From: Chamaea fasciata
Lineage: Eukaryota > Chordata > Aves > Passeriformes > Sylviidae
Assembly (NCBI GenBank): GCA_029207755.1
Contig: JARCOQ010000002.1
Location: 92,789,087-92,853,086 of the forward strand
Length of the DNA: 64,000 nucleotides
Reading direction: 5' to 3'
Shown here piece after piece: positions 26,257 to 37,558 of this stretch. The notes beneath the pieces are model-generated. The model did no database searches. It was given only the letters and a program-made list of their open reading frames with translations, and was not told the DNA's origin. The stretch's first letter is position 1. Every line of letters starts with the position of its first letter. The translations under genes and the position numbers were made by a program.

Positions 26257-26782
26257 TAGTAGTTTGAAGGCAAAACAAATGAGAGGCTCCAAGTCAGAGA
26301 TACAATTTAATAGGAAAAAAAAGAAAAAAGGAAAGAAAGTAAAATAAAATAGATGCAATAATACAAAAGACCGCTGACAGAGTCAGAATACAACCTGAGC
26401 GTAGTGATGGAAGCAGTCCAGATGAGGTGGTCTTCCTGAAGCAGTGATCCTGTAGAAAGGTCTGGTAGCTCGGGTCCTCTGGGAATCCAGTGGGTAAGCG
26501 CCCCTCTGGTGTTCAGAGTCTCAGCTTATATCCAGGCTGGAATGCTTGGTTTCTCCCTCTGGGCGGAGCATCCCACAATGGGATGGTGAGTCATGTGATA
26601 AGGCCTGATGGGCCCATTAACAGGAGGTAGTCCAGGAGGGGGTTATCTGTGAGCTGTGTAGCAAAGGTGCTGATGGGCCCATTAACAGAAGATAAGCCAG
26701 AGTGGAGGAGGCAGGGAGCACTGCCTCACCTGGTTTCAACAGTTCATGAAGATGGTGATAGAATATACTTCAACCCAGGACA
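26257..26782 (-). mobile_element. Solo LTR, ERVL-like family (copy A), 526 bp
   Basis: On the minus strand it runs from TGTCCTGGGTTGAAGT to CAAACTACTACA, with TG...CA ends. Perfect 5-bp duplications AATAG flank it (26252-26256 and 26783-26787). Minus-strand signals in order are two copies of a CTGTTAATGGGCCCATCAG motif in the U3 part, a TATA-like GGATATAAGC near 26530, and TATTAAATTG near 26310 as a possible poly(A) signal. No internal retroviral genes are present. It is the same family as 34740-35279, with scattered substitutions and indels between the two. Confidence 0.9.
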
Positions 26783-26787
26783 AATAG
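26783..26787 (+). repeat. Target-site duplication AATAG (right, copy A)
   Basis: Pairs with 26252-26256. Confidence 0.85.
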
Positions 26788-27414
26788 CCTTCTGCAATGT
26801 TTGTGGTGGTATAGATGGTATGAGAGACAGAACAGGTTCTGTACAGTCTCTGCAACTCACTGTAATCATGCAAAAATATGTCCTTTCTCTGAAATGAGGT
26901 ATATATTAGATAAAAAAAAAATATGGCAAAGTTTTTATGGTAAAGCAATTTACTATTCTATAAAAAAGCACAGAAGTGAGGTAACTGTTGCTAATGGTAA
27001 ATTTACTAACTTGATTTTTTAAAAATTCACTATTATTCTATTCGTTATTCTATGATTATTTTAGTCAAGCATAATTAAAAGCTCAGCAGTGATTAGCAAA
27101 CAAAATATGTGTATCATATGAAACAAATATTTAAGAACAGCTACTTCTGGGGAGTTTCAGTTTTGATATGCTATTTATGCCATTTATGACAGTCGGTTTT
27201 CTATCTCATTGATACTTGAGTATTCTGTGTTTAACCACATTGTTTAGAACACTGTACTTACTTGAAACAAATGGGGCAATTTAACTTTGTCTATACTGCT
27301 TCCAATTTAGAAATATTCCTGTTCATATAAGACAGTGCACTGTGGTTCCTATAGTTTCCAAGTGATTAAGAGTAGATTCAGCAGAAATTTTCATGATAGA
27401 TGGAGCTCTCATAA
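26788..27414. other. Gene-free spacer between LTR copy A and a CR1
   Basis: A-run near 26911-26919. Nothing else seen. Confidence 0.55.
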
Positions 27415-28092
27415 ACTTAAGGGTCCTGTTGGACAGCAAACTGCCAACAGTGACCTTGTGGCCAAGACCAATGGTATCCTGGGGGTCATCAGGAAGAGCA
27501 CTACCAGCAGGGTGAAGGAGATGATCCTGTCCCTCTACTCTGCCCTGGTGAGACCACATCTGGAGGGTTGTGTCCAACTCTGTAACTGTAATTTGCGTCT
27601 CTCCTCAGAACTAGAGAGATGTGGAGCTCCTGGAGCAGGTCTGGTGGAGGGCAACAAAGATGATTAGGGAAGTAGAGTATCTCTCTTATGAAGCAAGACT
27701 GAGGGAACTGAGCCTGTTCAGCCTCAAGAAGAGACAACTGAGAGGGGACCTTATCCATAAATAAGAATTAGTATAGAAGTATCTGAAGAAAAGGTGTCAA
27801 GAGAATGGAACCAGGCTCTTCTCAGCAGTGCCAAGCAAGACAAAGTGCAATGGGCAGAAACGGAGGCACAGGAAGTTTCACCATGAGGAAGGACTTCTTT
27901 ACTGTGCAGTGACCATGCACTGGGACAGGTTACCCAGACAGGTTGTGGAGTCTCCCTCAGCACAGATATTCAAGAATCATCTGAATACAATCCTGTGCCC
28001 TGTGCTCTGGGATGACCCTGCTTGAGCAGGGAGGTTGGACCAGATGACCCATTGTGGTCCCTCCCAACCTTACCCCTTCTGTAATTCTCTAA
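27415..28092 (+). mobile_element. CR1 LINE, 5'-truncated copy
   Basis: It starts near CTGTTGGACAGCAAACTG and runs through TTGTGGCCAAGACCAATGG, CTCTACTCTGCCCTGGTGAG, GGGCAACAAAGATGATTAGG, AGCCTGTTCAGCCTCAAG, TCACCATGAGGAAGGACTTC, GGTTGTGGAGTCTCCCTC and GGTTGGACCAGATGACCC. It ends in a worn tail (CTTCTGTAATTCTC). A frame at 27335-27667 still encodes the CR1 ORF2 block with a SALVRPHLEGCVQL-like run before breaking. It is an inactive fossil. Confidence 0.93.
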
Positions 28093-31000
28093 ACAGACTA
28101 CAACAGGTAAGGAACAGCCATGTACATTCTTAGTGCCATGATACAGAATTTATGAGATATGTACAGGTGCCTAAGTCTTACCATTACAGTCTTTTAAAAT
28201 TATATCTCATAATCTGTAGTTGTTTAAGTGAACTTCCATGGTGCACACTGTGAAATTAACTTACTTGCATTTACTATTTAATTCAATCTGAATAAAAGTT
28301 TAGCTAGATAAAGGGAATAAATGCAAATAAAACAAATAAATGTTGCAAAACATTCCATTCAGTTGAGAAAAGACTATCCCACAATTTAGACAGAAATTAT
28401 TAATTTGTTCCAACATTGAGGAGAGCCTAGTATTTCATTAACCACTGATTTGTGGTGATCTAATTTGGGAATTTTATTTTCTAACCCAGATGTTTCCTTT
28501 ATTACACATTTCCACTTTGTTATGGACATGAAAGAGCAGATGGGAAGGTGATTTTCTATCTCCAACACATGTTCAGAATTCAGTCTCTCTTGTTTGACCA
28601 TTGGTTACAATTTCCAAGTCATCAGATCTATTGTACATTTTACTAGGTTTCCCCTTCTTTTCTTGTCTCCCTCATCCTCCCACCAAAAGCAAAACCTAAT
28701 AAGCAAAACCCTTTGCTCAAACCTCAACAAGTCCATATGCATGTTGAAATTAACAACAAACTCACATATACAAATATTTAGTAGGAGTTTGTTTCACTGT
28801 AAAGTAATAATAAAAAAGAAGAGTGAAAAAAGCTAACTCAAGATCTTAAAAAGCTGCAGATTAAAATGATTTAGTAGGTAAGGTCAGTTCTAGGAAAGTT
28901 TTTTAAAATATGCCATGACTACAGACTTCTGCTAGAAGAGCAAGTCTCCACCATATTGCTGAGGTCTGGGTTCAGCTCATTCACATGTAGGTACCTGTTT
29001 GAATGGCAGATGCTAGGAACTAAATCAGCCCTTGCTGTCTACTCATAAGGAGAGGATTAATGCAGGTAATATGACCCAGAAAAGAACTGGCAGGAAGAAA
29101 CTCCTGTATTAACTGAATAGGAAGAATGGTGCTTTAGGGTCTAGCCAGTTGAGTGAATCTCATCAGAAAACCCTTTTCAGAAAAGTTTGGAAAGCTAAAG
29201 GCTGCTAACAGCACCCTTCAGCTCTCCTTTCTAGTCCCATTACATTGTAGAAATTTGGCTTACGTACCTCACAGAAGATCATAGCACGTGGAGTGTTACA
29301 TGCGATCATTTGTACTGGTTAGTATTTAAAATGCAAAGCTATATCCTAGGAAGAATGAGAGAAACTAAGATTTCTTGCTCTTACTTTAAAGGAGGAAAAT
29401 CTGGCCTCTTGAATGAAGAGAATCCATCAGTTCTTGTGTCCTTGCAAGGCAGAGCAGAGTGAAATAAAATCAAAAGTCAAGCAATCCATAGCTACTTTAA
29501 AAAACATTAGAGAACTAATTTTAATTTTTTTTCAAGACAGAAGTTTCAAAATACCTGTAAGGTTTCATTTCTATATTAGAACAAAAATTTTAAAATTCCT
29601 CTCATACCTGGTTTTCAGTGGATTAAAATGTCTGGCAGAAAGAGACTGACAGAGAAAGACTTATTTTCTTCCCACAAAAATGAAGTTGTGATAGAAGACT
29701 CGAATCTCACCTTTAAAATTTTTTGACAGAGTTAAGAAATTTCCCCCTTCATTAATGCACATATAAACTTTCAGCTGTTGGCTGTAATGAAAAAAGCTGA
29801 TGGAATGCTACGTGTTCGTGTTTTGGTCTAGTTTGTTTTGGTTTGGCTTTTTAAGCCAGATACACCACATTGTAATAGGCTTAGTCTGGGAGCAGTGTGT
29901 AGACTGGATAGGCCTAGGATGTTGTGCATTAAGCTAAATCTGCATTGACATTCCACTGTGCTACTGCCCATGTTACTTATTAAATATCTTTATGCACTGC
30001 TAAAGACTCCAGAGTGATATTCTAGACTGGTCTGTGCAGCAAACATTGCAGAACAAAGTTTTAAGGGGTGGGAGAGATGGGAAAAATTAGAGTGCATTTC
30101 TCACTGGTTTGGCCTTTTATTCAGATGTACCAGAGTTCTGGTGATAGCAATTCTACAATGGATTTTGGTTTTCCTTAACCAAATTCAATCACTTTTGATG
30201 ACAAGATTTAACTTAAGTGTAGTTTTGTTCAATGACCTAACTAGAAAAACCACTTAATTACTTTTATACATGTAATATATAATCTGTAGTCATTTTAGCT
30301 CTATTTTTGAGACTGTTATTAAAGAAGTGTATTTAATAGACCTGTAAAGATGTCTATGATTTTATTTCCTCCTATTAAAGCTTCTACACTGTCATGAGAT
30401 TATGAATATGCTTGCACTGCTTTCTGGGCTTCTTATGCAGGTTAATGATCCCTACCACTCCCTCAGACATTCTTATTTGTAAAGTGTTTTCTTGAAGATG
30501 TATAGGTACTTTCAGTTAAAAACTATCTGAAGTTGAAAGCAAAGTACAATTCCTCCCAGTTGTATAGATTTTTCAGCCCCAGAACATTGAGGCTGTTCAG
30601 ATGTGGATAATTTATTTTATTTTGCCACAGAACTAGAGGACTGGCTTACATTAAGAAAAAAATATGACAATGGAAAAAAATGGCTAATTCTTAGGTGAAT
30701 ATTGATCTTAGGCATTTCGGTGAATTCTAGCAAGGCAGATATCTGATGTCACTAAAAATGCTCCCTATGCTACAGTGAATTTTATAGATCTTCTCTGTGA
30801 TCCATTTGCCTCATGTCACAGCCGACTTTACTGCTGTTTTTGTCACCATGCACACAGTTAGAGTAGGTCCATTCAGTGGTCAGTGGATGACTGATGTTAA
30901 GACCGGGCCCAGGAAATTTGTGAAGAAGCTGCGATCATAACACTACCTCTATAAAAGAATTTGGATAAAGAGCCATGTAATCCTTATGCATATTTGTACT

Positions 31001-32690
31001 TTATGTGTGTGACTTTGTATACTGTGATTGAATTCTCAATCTTGTTATTAATGTGCATAATTTCTTTTTAAATTGGTCTGAAAAGCGATTAAAATTTCTG
31101 GCTTGGCATGTAGCATGTGTCCATCCAGTGACATGTGATATTTGTTACTTAATTAACAAACCTACTTTGCTATTTTTTTCAGTGATCTGGTTAATATTCG
31201 TGAATTGATAGCATAGAACATTTGCTTTGAAGATATTTTCATGTAAAAAAAAGTAATAGTCATATCTCTAGTCAAAAAGTTAGCACATGGGGTCAAAACT
31301 ATATTGAATAATGGTCCTGATCAGGAGTCTGCTGTGGAGCTTTTCCTAGCAATGCCTTTGCTATTTTGTAGAACAAGTCTGTGAGCGTATGTATACACAA
31401 GGAACGGAGTTGGCTCAAGACACATAAACTGTTTAGAAACAAACAGTTGCTTTAAAATTTTTGTATTGTTACTGGTAGTATTGCTCACAGTATTTCCAGT
31501 TGTTTCAAAAAGCATGGTTTACATTTCTTGGACTCTTGTATACTCATTTATCTTTCATATCTGATATCTCATGTTGCTTAGAGAAGACATATAAATTTCT
31601 AATTTACTTTTTACTAAAAGAATAATTACTCATTCCTAAAGAATGTCGTTTACACCAAAACGAGGGAAAAGATTCATAATAATAATAGTAATAATAATTA
31701 TTTATTGCTTCCTCCAAAGACAAAATTTACATCAATGTTAAATAAAATTATCATGGCTGCATTGTGTGTCCTATGCTGTCCTTTCATGCTGAGCTGTCTT
31801 CTTCATCCTTGTGAAGTGGCTCCTGGATGAGTTTTAGTGTAGATACATAAACATGGCATCATCATGGTATTTATGGCTGTACTTCCAGACAAATTGGAGC
31901 AAGGAATCCATAGACATGATCACCATCACTGATCGTGAAACTTTCAAGATAGTTTTGCAGATGCAAGTGCTTGGATAAAGTAGTTCAGGATGTGTCCATT
32001 TTTCTCTGGTGCCAATGTTTAAGTATTGTGGAATGGTGCTCCACTCAGACTGAAAGTCTCTCTTTCCCCCTTAAAAAATAAGAACCCTCTTATTGTTTAA
32101 AATTGTTAATAAAATCTGTCAAGTGATCTCTAATGATACTGGGGATGTGAAGAAATCTGCTTCAACAACTTAAAAGAAGCTCAGGAATGTTTTAGAAGTC
32201 TTACACAAATATCTTGTGCAGACCTCCTCTCTTTAAGCTTGATCCCATGTAATTTGGCTTTAACACATGGGCAGGTATGCATTCATTAAATATAAGCATC
32301 CTTCAAATATATCTGCCCTTACTCCACACTGTCAGCTCAGACAGAGAAAATTTGTGGTTTCCTCATTTTTAATTTCAGAAGAAAAAATTACAATGCATGC
32401 AAATTTCACAAGTAAATTCCAGGTCATGGAGACTATCGTATTTAAGTCTAACATCTATGTGCCCACTGATTTCCACTTCTTTGTTTTTGACAACAGAATA
32501 TAAGTTTTGAGAGGAAAAGCCATGACATCTGGTTTGAAATATAACTTTATAACCCACCTAGTCCCCTGACAGAGTAGCTGGCAATAAGCTGAGATGATCA
32601 TCTGTGAATGAGCACTGTCATGTTCATTACTCTGGACTTCATATTTGTGTTCTGTGACTGCATGGAACTGATACTTGTCAAATAGTTTTT
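28093..32690. other. Gene-free DNA
   Basis: A long, mostly non-repetitive stretch. About 29.7-31.1 kb is free of any repeat I know, so conserved non-coding elements could lie here, but this cannot be judged from one sequence. Confidence 0.5.
31676..31700. repeat. (AAT)n microsatellite
   Basis: ATAATAATAATAGTAATAA, short and interrupted once. Confidence 0.8.
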
Positions 32691-32766
32691 GGTAGGTTGG
32701 TTGGTTGTTCATTGGGTGGGGTTTTTGTTTGGTTGGTTGGTTTTGGGTTGTTTGTTTGTTTGTTTG

Positions 32767-32804
<38 letters not shown>

Positions 32805-32834
32805 GTTTGATTTGGTTTGGTTTGGTTGTTTTTT
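32691..32834. repeat. G/T-only low-complexity tract with a 35-T run
   Basis: GGTTGGTTGG and GTTTGTTTG units surround an unbroken run of 35 T (32769-32803), followed by GGTTTGGTTTGG. The Trp/Phe/Gly/Val frame on this strand and the Lys/Gln/Thr frame on the other are composition artefacts. Long homopolymers are also where assemblies err. Confidence 0.9.
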
Positions 32835-34590
32835 CTTCAATGGCACATAAAAACCACCCTGATGGAAACTGTGGTATGGCAGATGATCTATGCAATATAT
32901 AATTATGCTTTCAATGTACCCCTAAGGCTATGCTGTCCCTTGTCCACCCTTGGATGCTCTGCCAGCCAGAATCAAACAATGAAGTTCATATTCATTAACA
33001 GCCTTTTCCCAGGGAGTGGAATTTAGATATATGTTTGACTGTTGAGCAGAGATACACAAGAAATGGGGTGTAAAATTAATTAATTGAAACATGTAGTTAA
33101 AAATGGGAAAAAAAAAAAAAAAAGCAAAATGCTTCTTAACTTGTCCTGAGGACAAAATTAGAAACAAAAAACTCACAATAAATTATTAAAGTAAAATATC
33201 TTTATCACACATGAGTCTCAACCTCTTAAAAATAACAGCAAGCATCTATGCTTATAGCTGTTATTTATACTTTATGCCAGTGGGCATAGTCTGGATGTAC
33301 TTAGCTCTGAGTACATCTTGTGCAAAGCAAATACACTGGAAATAAAACTCAAAAAAATTAATGAGTTGAAAGATAGCTTGAGGAAACAAAGCGTGTTTCA
33401 TTGTTAGATATATATCTACAATATTCTTTAAAAATTTGAGAATTATTTATCTTAAATACTTCTATGTTCCCCATTGAGGGAAGGAATGCTGAAAAAAAAC
33501 CCTGAAACATAAAGCATGGAACGCTTTTTATAGAGAATTTGAAAATCTACAATCTGAATAAAAAATCAAGAAAGCTTGAAACTGTTTTTTTCCATTTACT
33601 GATGATATTAAATATTTCTGTTAAAAGGAAAAAAAATCCTCTCATCTTGATGACATCCAGATGTCAGTTAAATAAGCTCATATGTCTTTTTCATATATTA
33701 AATTAATTTTAATTTATTTTAAATGAAATGATTGTCAGTGACATGGGACGTGTAGTCCACGAAACACAACAGTAGGCTGCTACCTGCATGAAGTGCAGGA
33801 AATCTTTTCACACCTTTTTATGTGCCTTCTGAAATGTAATAAAATGTAATGAAATAGCTGATATAGGCAGGATACTATCTAGGAAAGATGTATGTGATTC
33901 TCTTCCGAACTGCATTACCATACAAACCTGAATCTAAAAGTCACATCTTTCTCCTCACATCTGCTGTGATTTCTTTTTAATGCATTTAAATTTGGCAGAT
34001 CTAAATAGCAAACCCCAAAATGGTTCAAAGAGAGAAACTACTTTAAGATGAACCATGTTCATAAAACACATAGATTAAGGAAGTACATAAAAAAGAGAGA
34101 AAAAACACAATATATTGGATTAGAAATGGTGAAATAGTACAAAGACTTCTTAAGAAATATTTCAGCCTAAGTAGATTCTGGGTGTGGCTTCAGTCTGTGT
34201 AGAGAGTTTTATTGTATACTAACATTTGAGAATAATCTGAGAAAACTTTTGTTCATATAAATGTTTTCAGACAGCAGATTCCAAATCTGTAAGTCATGGT
34301 TTTTTCTCGAAATGTGTTCCAATAAACAGGGAACCAAAATTCACTGTGGGTGGAACAGCTGTAGAGCTTGGCTGTACTAGTCAGGGAGCAAAACCAAAAT
34401 CCTGTGGCAATGGAGACAAAATATCTAGAGCCTTACTCAAAGGATATCTAAACGTATATGATGAAATTTTAAGTTCAAACAGACCACCAAACAGAACAAT
34501 TGCTCAACAGTTTTGATTACCTAATCTTTTTATAGTAAAAATTGCAGTTTATTGATAAGTTACTGTTAAATGCAGAAAACATTGTTATTT
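32835..34590. other. Gene-free AT-rich DNA
   Basis: It contains the 16-A run and AATTAATTTTAATTTATTTT-like text near 33700. No gene seen. Confidence 0.55.
33108..33123. repeat. Poly(A) run, 16 bases
   Basis: A simple homopolymer with no recognisable retrocopy to its left. Confidence 0.8.
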
Positions 34591-34739
34591 AGGGACCTTA
34601 AAGATAATCCAGTTCCAAGCCCAATGCCATGGGCAGGAACACCTTTCACTAGACCAGGTTCCTCAGAGCCTTTTCCAGCCTGGCCTTTCAGAGATGAAAT
34701 GTCCACAATTTCTTCGGGCAATCTGTTCCAATGCCTCAC
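34591..34739 (-). mobile_element. CR1 LINE fragment, minus strand (3' portion, split by an LTR)
   Basis: On the + strand it reads GGGACCTTAAAGATAATCC, AGTTCCAAGCCCAATGCC, GCAGGAACACCTTTCACTAG, CAATCTGTTCCAATGCCTCAC, the complement of the CR1 3' region. It stops at the left duplication of the LTR and resumes at 35280. Confidence 0.9.
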
Positions 34740-35279
34740 TGTAGTGGTTTGAAAGCAAAACAAATGAGAGGCTCCAAGTCAGAGATACAATTTAATAGGA
34801 AGAAAGGAAAGAAAGTAAAATAAAATAGATGCAATAATGCAAAAGACCACTGACAGAGTCAGAATACAACCTGAGCAGAGTGATGGAAGCAGTCCAGATG
34901 ACGTGGTCTTCTTGAAGCAGTGATCCTGTAGAAAGGTCTGGTAGCTCTGTTCCTCTGGGAATCCAGTGGGTCAGGGCCCCCTTTACTGTCCCAAACCCCA
35001 GATTATATCCAGGTGAGAATGCTTGGTTCCTCCCCCTGGGTGGAGCATCTCACAATGGGATGATGAGTCATGCAGGGGGTCCTTGATGGCCCATTAAACA
35101 GAGATACCTCCTGGAGGGAGTTATCTATGAGTCATGGGCAAGGCATCTGATGGGCCATTAACAGAAGATAACGGCCCAGAGGGAGGGGGTCTGGGAAAAC
35201 AGTGTCCCACCTGGATTCAACAGTCCATGAAGATGGTGATAGAATACTTTGTGCACATCCTATACTACAACCCAGGACA
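34740..35279 (-). mobile_element. Solo LTR, ERVL-like family (copy B), 540 bp, inserted in a CR1
   Basis: On the minus strand it runs from TGTCCTGGGTTGTAGT to TCAAACCACTACA, giving TG...CA ends and a short TGTAGT/ACTACA terminal inverted match. Perfect 5-bp duplications CTCAC flank it (34735-34739 and 35280-35284). It is the same family and orientation as 26257-26782. The minus strand carries GGATATAATC where copy A has GGATATAAGC, and the same TATTAAATTG near its 3' end. No retroviral genes are present. Confidence 0.92.
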
Positions 35280-35425
35280 CTCACCATCCTCACAGTAATG
35301 ATTTCTTTTCCCTAATACCTAATTTAAACCTACGCTCTTTCAGTTTGAATCCATTCCCCCTGTCACTACATTCTCTTGTAAATTGGGGTGTCTGCATCTC
35401 TCTTGTAGTCTCTGTACAATTTTCC
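35280..35425 (-). mobile_element. CR1 LINE fragment, minus strand (continuation after the LTR)
   Basis: It continues the CR1 of 34591-34739: CTCACCATCCTCACAGTAA, TTCTTTTCCCTAATACC, GAATCCATTCCCCCTGTCAC, CTCTTGTAGTCTCTGTAC. The CTCAC shared with 34735-34739 is the insertion duplication. The right edge is approximate. Confidence 0.88.
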
Positions 35426-37515
35426 TTACATGTCTAAAAAATCTGTGTTTCTATGGAAAAAATCATGAGTGCTTCAACATTTGCATCAGACAATCATTCT
35501 CTCTAAATTATGAGGTGTCAGAAATATATCCTTGTAATTTATTCCTTCAATGAGATTTCTTTTGAACAGCACAAGTATCTTCCTGAATTATATAATATAT
35601 TATATTATAATATAATCTTATATTATAAGAACAGTTTTTGAAGCCAATTGTAAGAAATGATATTTTAAAAAAAGAATAAAGCTATGATGTCTAGCCCCTA
35701 AGTTTATGAAACATTTATTGGGTTGTGAAATGCACTTTTTTTTTTCACCAGACAGCAATTCAAGGGTCAAGGGGAAATAGAGATATGGCCACAATACATG
35801 TGGGAATGCTGTAATATAGACAGTTTGATGATAATTAGGGCAACAAATTTTAGAAAAGGAGAGAAATGTGTTTATACATCCAAATCTACATGCAGTAATA
35901 CGTATTTTAGTGTCATATTGTTGCTGTTGCAAGTGACTAACCATAACAGAAAGGAACTTCAGAACAGGAGGAAACTCTGTTCAAATAGCAATGTCCAGAA
36001 TAAGTCCCATAATAAATAAAAGGAAGTTACAACACTACATGAGAGGAGCTCATATTTTTATGTCTTTACCACTGGTCCTGTTGTAAAAGTAAAGCTCACA
36101 ATTTCAAATTCTGACTTGCTTCTTTAGGAAAGTAGAAACAATAAATACCTCATCCAAATAATGGAAAATAAACATGATGATAATTTAAAGTTCATGTTGC
36201 AGTGTTTACTTGTGTTGAGACTTTATTTGCTAAAACTGACCCTGTGAAGACTTTTTTTGAGACAGAGTTATTAAGCCCTGAAAGTAAGGGTGGAACTGCA
36301 GAACAGCTGGAAACAGAGGGATCACAGCTTAAGTAATGGTGAGGCATGCACCAGTGGAATATCATGTATGGAAAAACCACTGGAAACTGCACAATGTTTC
36401 CCTAGTACACAAGTAAGACAACAATTACACTGTGGCAAATATCCAGCAGGCAGTCATGGCAGATGGTGGGATGCATACTCCGCAGCTCGTCTTAGGTGGA
36501 AGAGCTGGTTTTTTTCACTAGAAAATAGGAATAGAACTGTTCCTTAGAGTTTCAAGACAAGGAAATTTCCCAGGATTGTAAAGTTTGCTTTGAATGTTTA
36601 TCTGTAGTATCGGTGTGTCTTTTCATTTTTTTCTTTCCTGCTGAATCTTGCAACCAGTTTCTTTGAAAGACATGGATTCCTGACAGTCTGGATTGCTGCT
36701 AAAGCAGCCTGTCCTACAATGTTTAGTTCCCTGTCTCTTCTTTTTGTGGTTTATTCCATCTGTCCAAACACCACTGCACCTCAGATATTGTTGTACTGAC
36801 TCTGGCTGTGGTTGATGTTTCCTCCTACACATGGTAATACTTGCCATGGCCCCAGATAATTTTAGAATGACAGAATGGGATTTTTACCATTATGTACAGA
36901 ATTTGAAATGTTTCTTTTTCTGATTGCACAAAAAAGGTGCAAAAAGCCAAAGAAAAGTTTAACAGGTAATTTGCCTTAAATGCATTACAAAATTGTTCCT
37001 TTACATAGTACAACTTCAAGGAGACAGCCTATACTGATATGCTTAATATATATCTCTGCAGAAGACAAAGACACTTTATAGACAACAGAAAAAAGTTTCA
37101 TACAAGACTAACTAATCTTGTTTGATTAATAAAGTAGATCTCTTTGCACAGGGAAAGCTTTTAATATTTAACTATGATATAGTTTAGATTGTGCTTAGTC
37201 TAGATTAACTGAGATTTCTGAGTTTCCTGTTTGATGGGAATAGGGAGGAACAGCTGGAGTCTTACCTTGGGTTAAATCCAAACTAACTCTCACAGGGAGT
37301 TAGGAGAAGGGTTTTTGATCTACTGCCTCAGACCCTAGCCTAATTCCAGAATTCACTGTAGCACATGTAAGGCCAAGGTCAGTTGAGCTCGTGTGATTGC
37401 CGTGCACACGTTCAAGCTTTGCACCATGTCAGTTCAATTAACTATTCAGTCCTGTATAAAACAGAAATTAACATCTCTGTATCTCTCTCTTTTGTCTAAC
37501 TCCAAACTGAAAAAG
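35426..37515. other. Gene-free DNA
   Basis: It contains the AT palindromic tract near 35.6 kb and a T-run near 35738-35747. No gene seen. Confidence 0.55.
35587..35629. repeat. AT-only near-palindromic tract
   Basis: TATAATATATTATATTATAA is followed by TATAATCTTATATTATAAG. It is self-complementary enough to form a cruciform or hairpin. It is probably simple AT-rich DNA. Confidence 0.7.
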
Positions 37516-37532
37516 TTTTGGGTTTTTTGTTG

Positions 37533-37558
37533 TTTTTTTTTTTTTTTTTTTTTTTTTT
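37533..37558. repeat. Poly(T) run, 26 bases
   Basis: It is preceded by GTTTTGGGTTTTTTGTTG and followed at once by non-repetitive, GC-richer sequence (37560-37735). Read on the minus strand this resembles a retrocopy body with a poly(A) tail; see findings. Confidence 0.85.

Noticed and set aside
32455..32895. 146-residue Lys/Gln/Thr-rich minus-strand frame
   Set aside because: It is kept open only by the T/G tract and homopolymer at 32.7-32.83 kb, so it is composition-driven.
26252..35284. One 9-kb provirus bounded by the two same-family LTRs
   Set aside because: Each LTR has its own distinct 5-bp duplication, and the sequence between is CR1 and unique DNA, not gag-pol-env.
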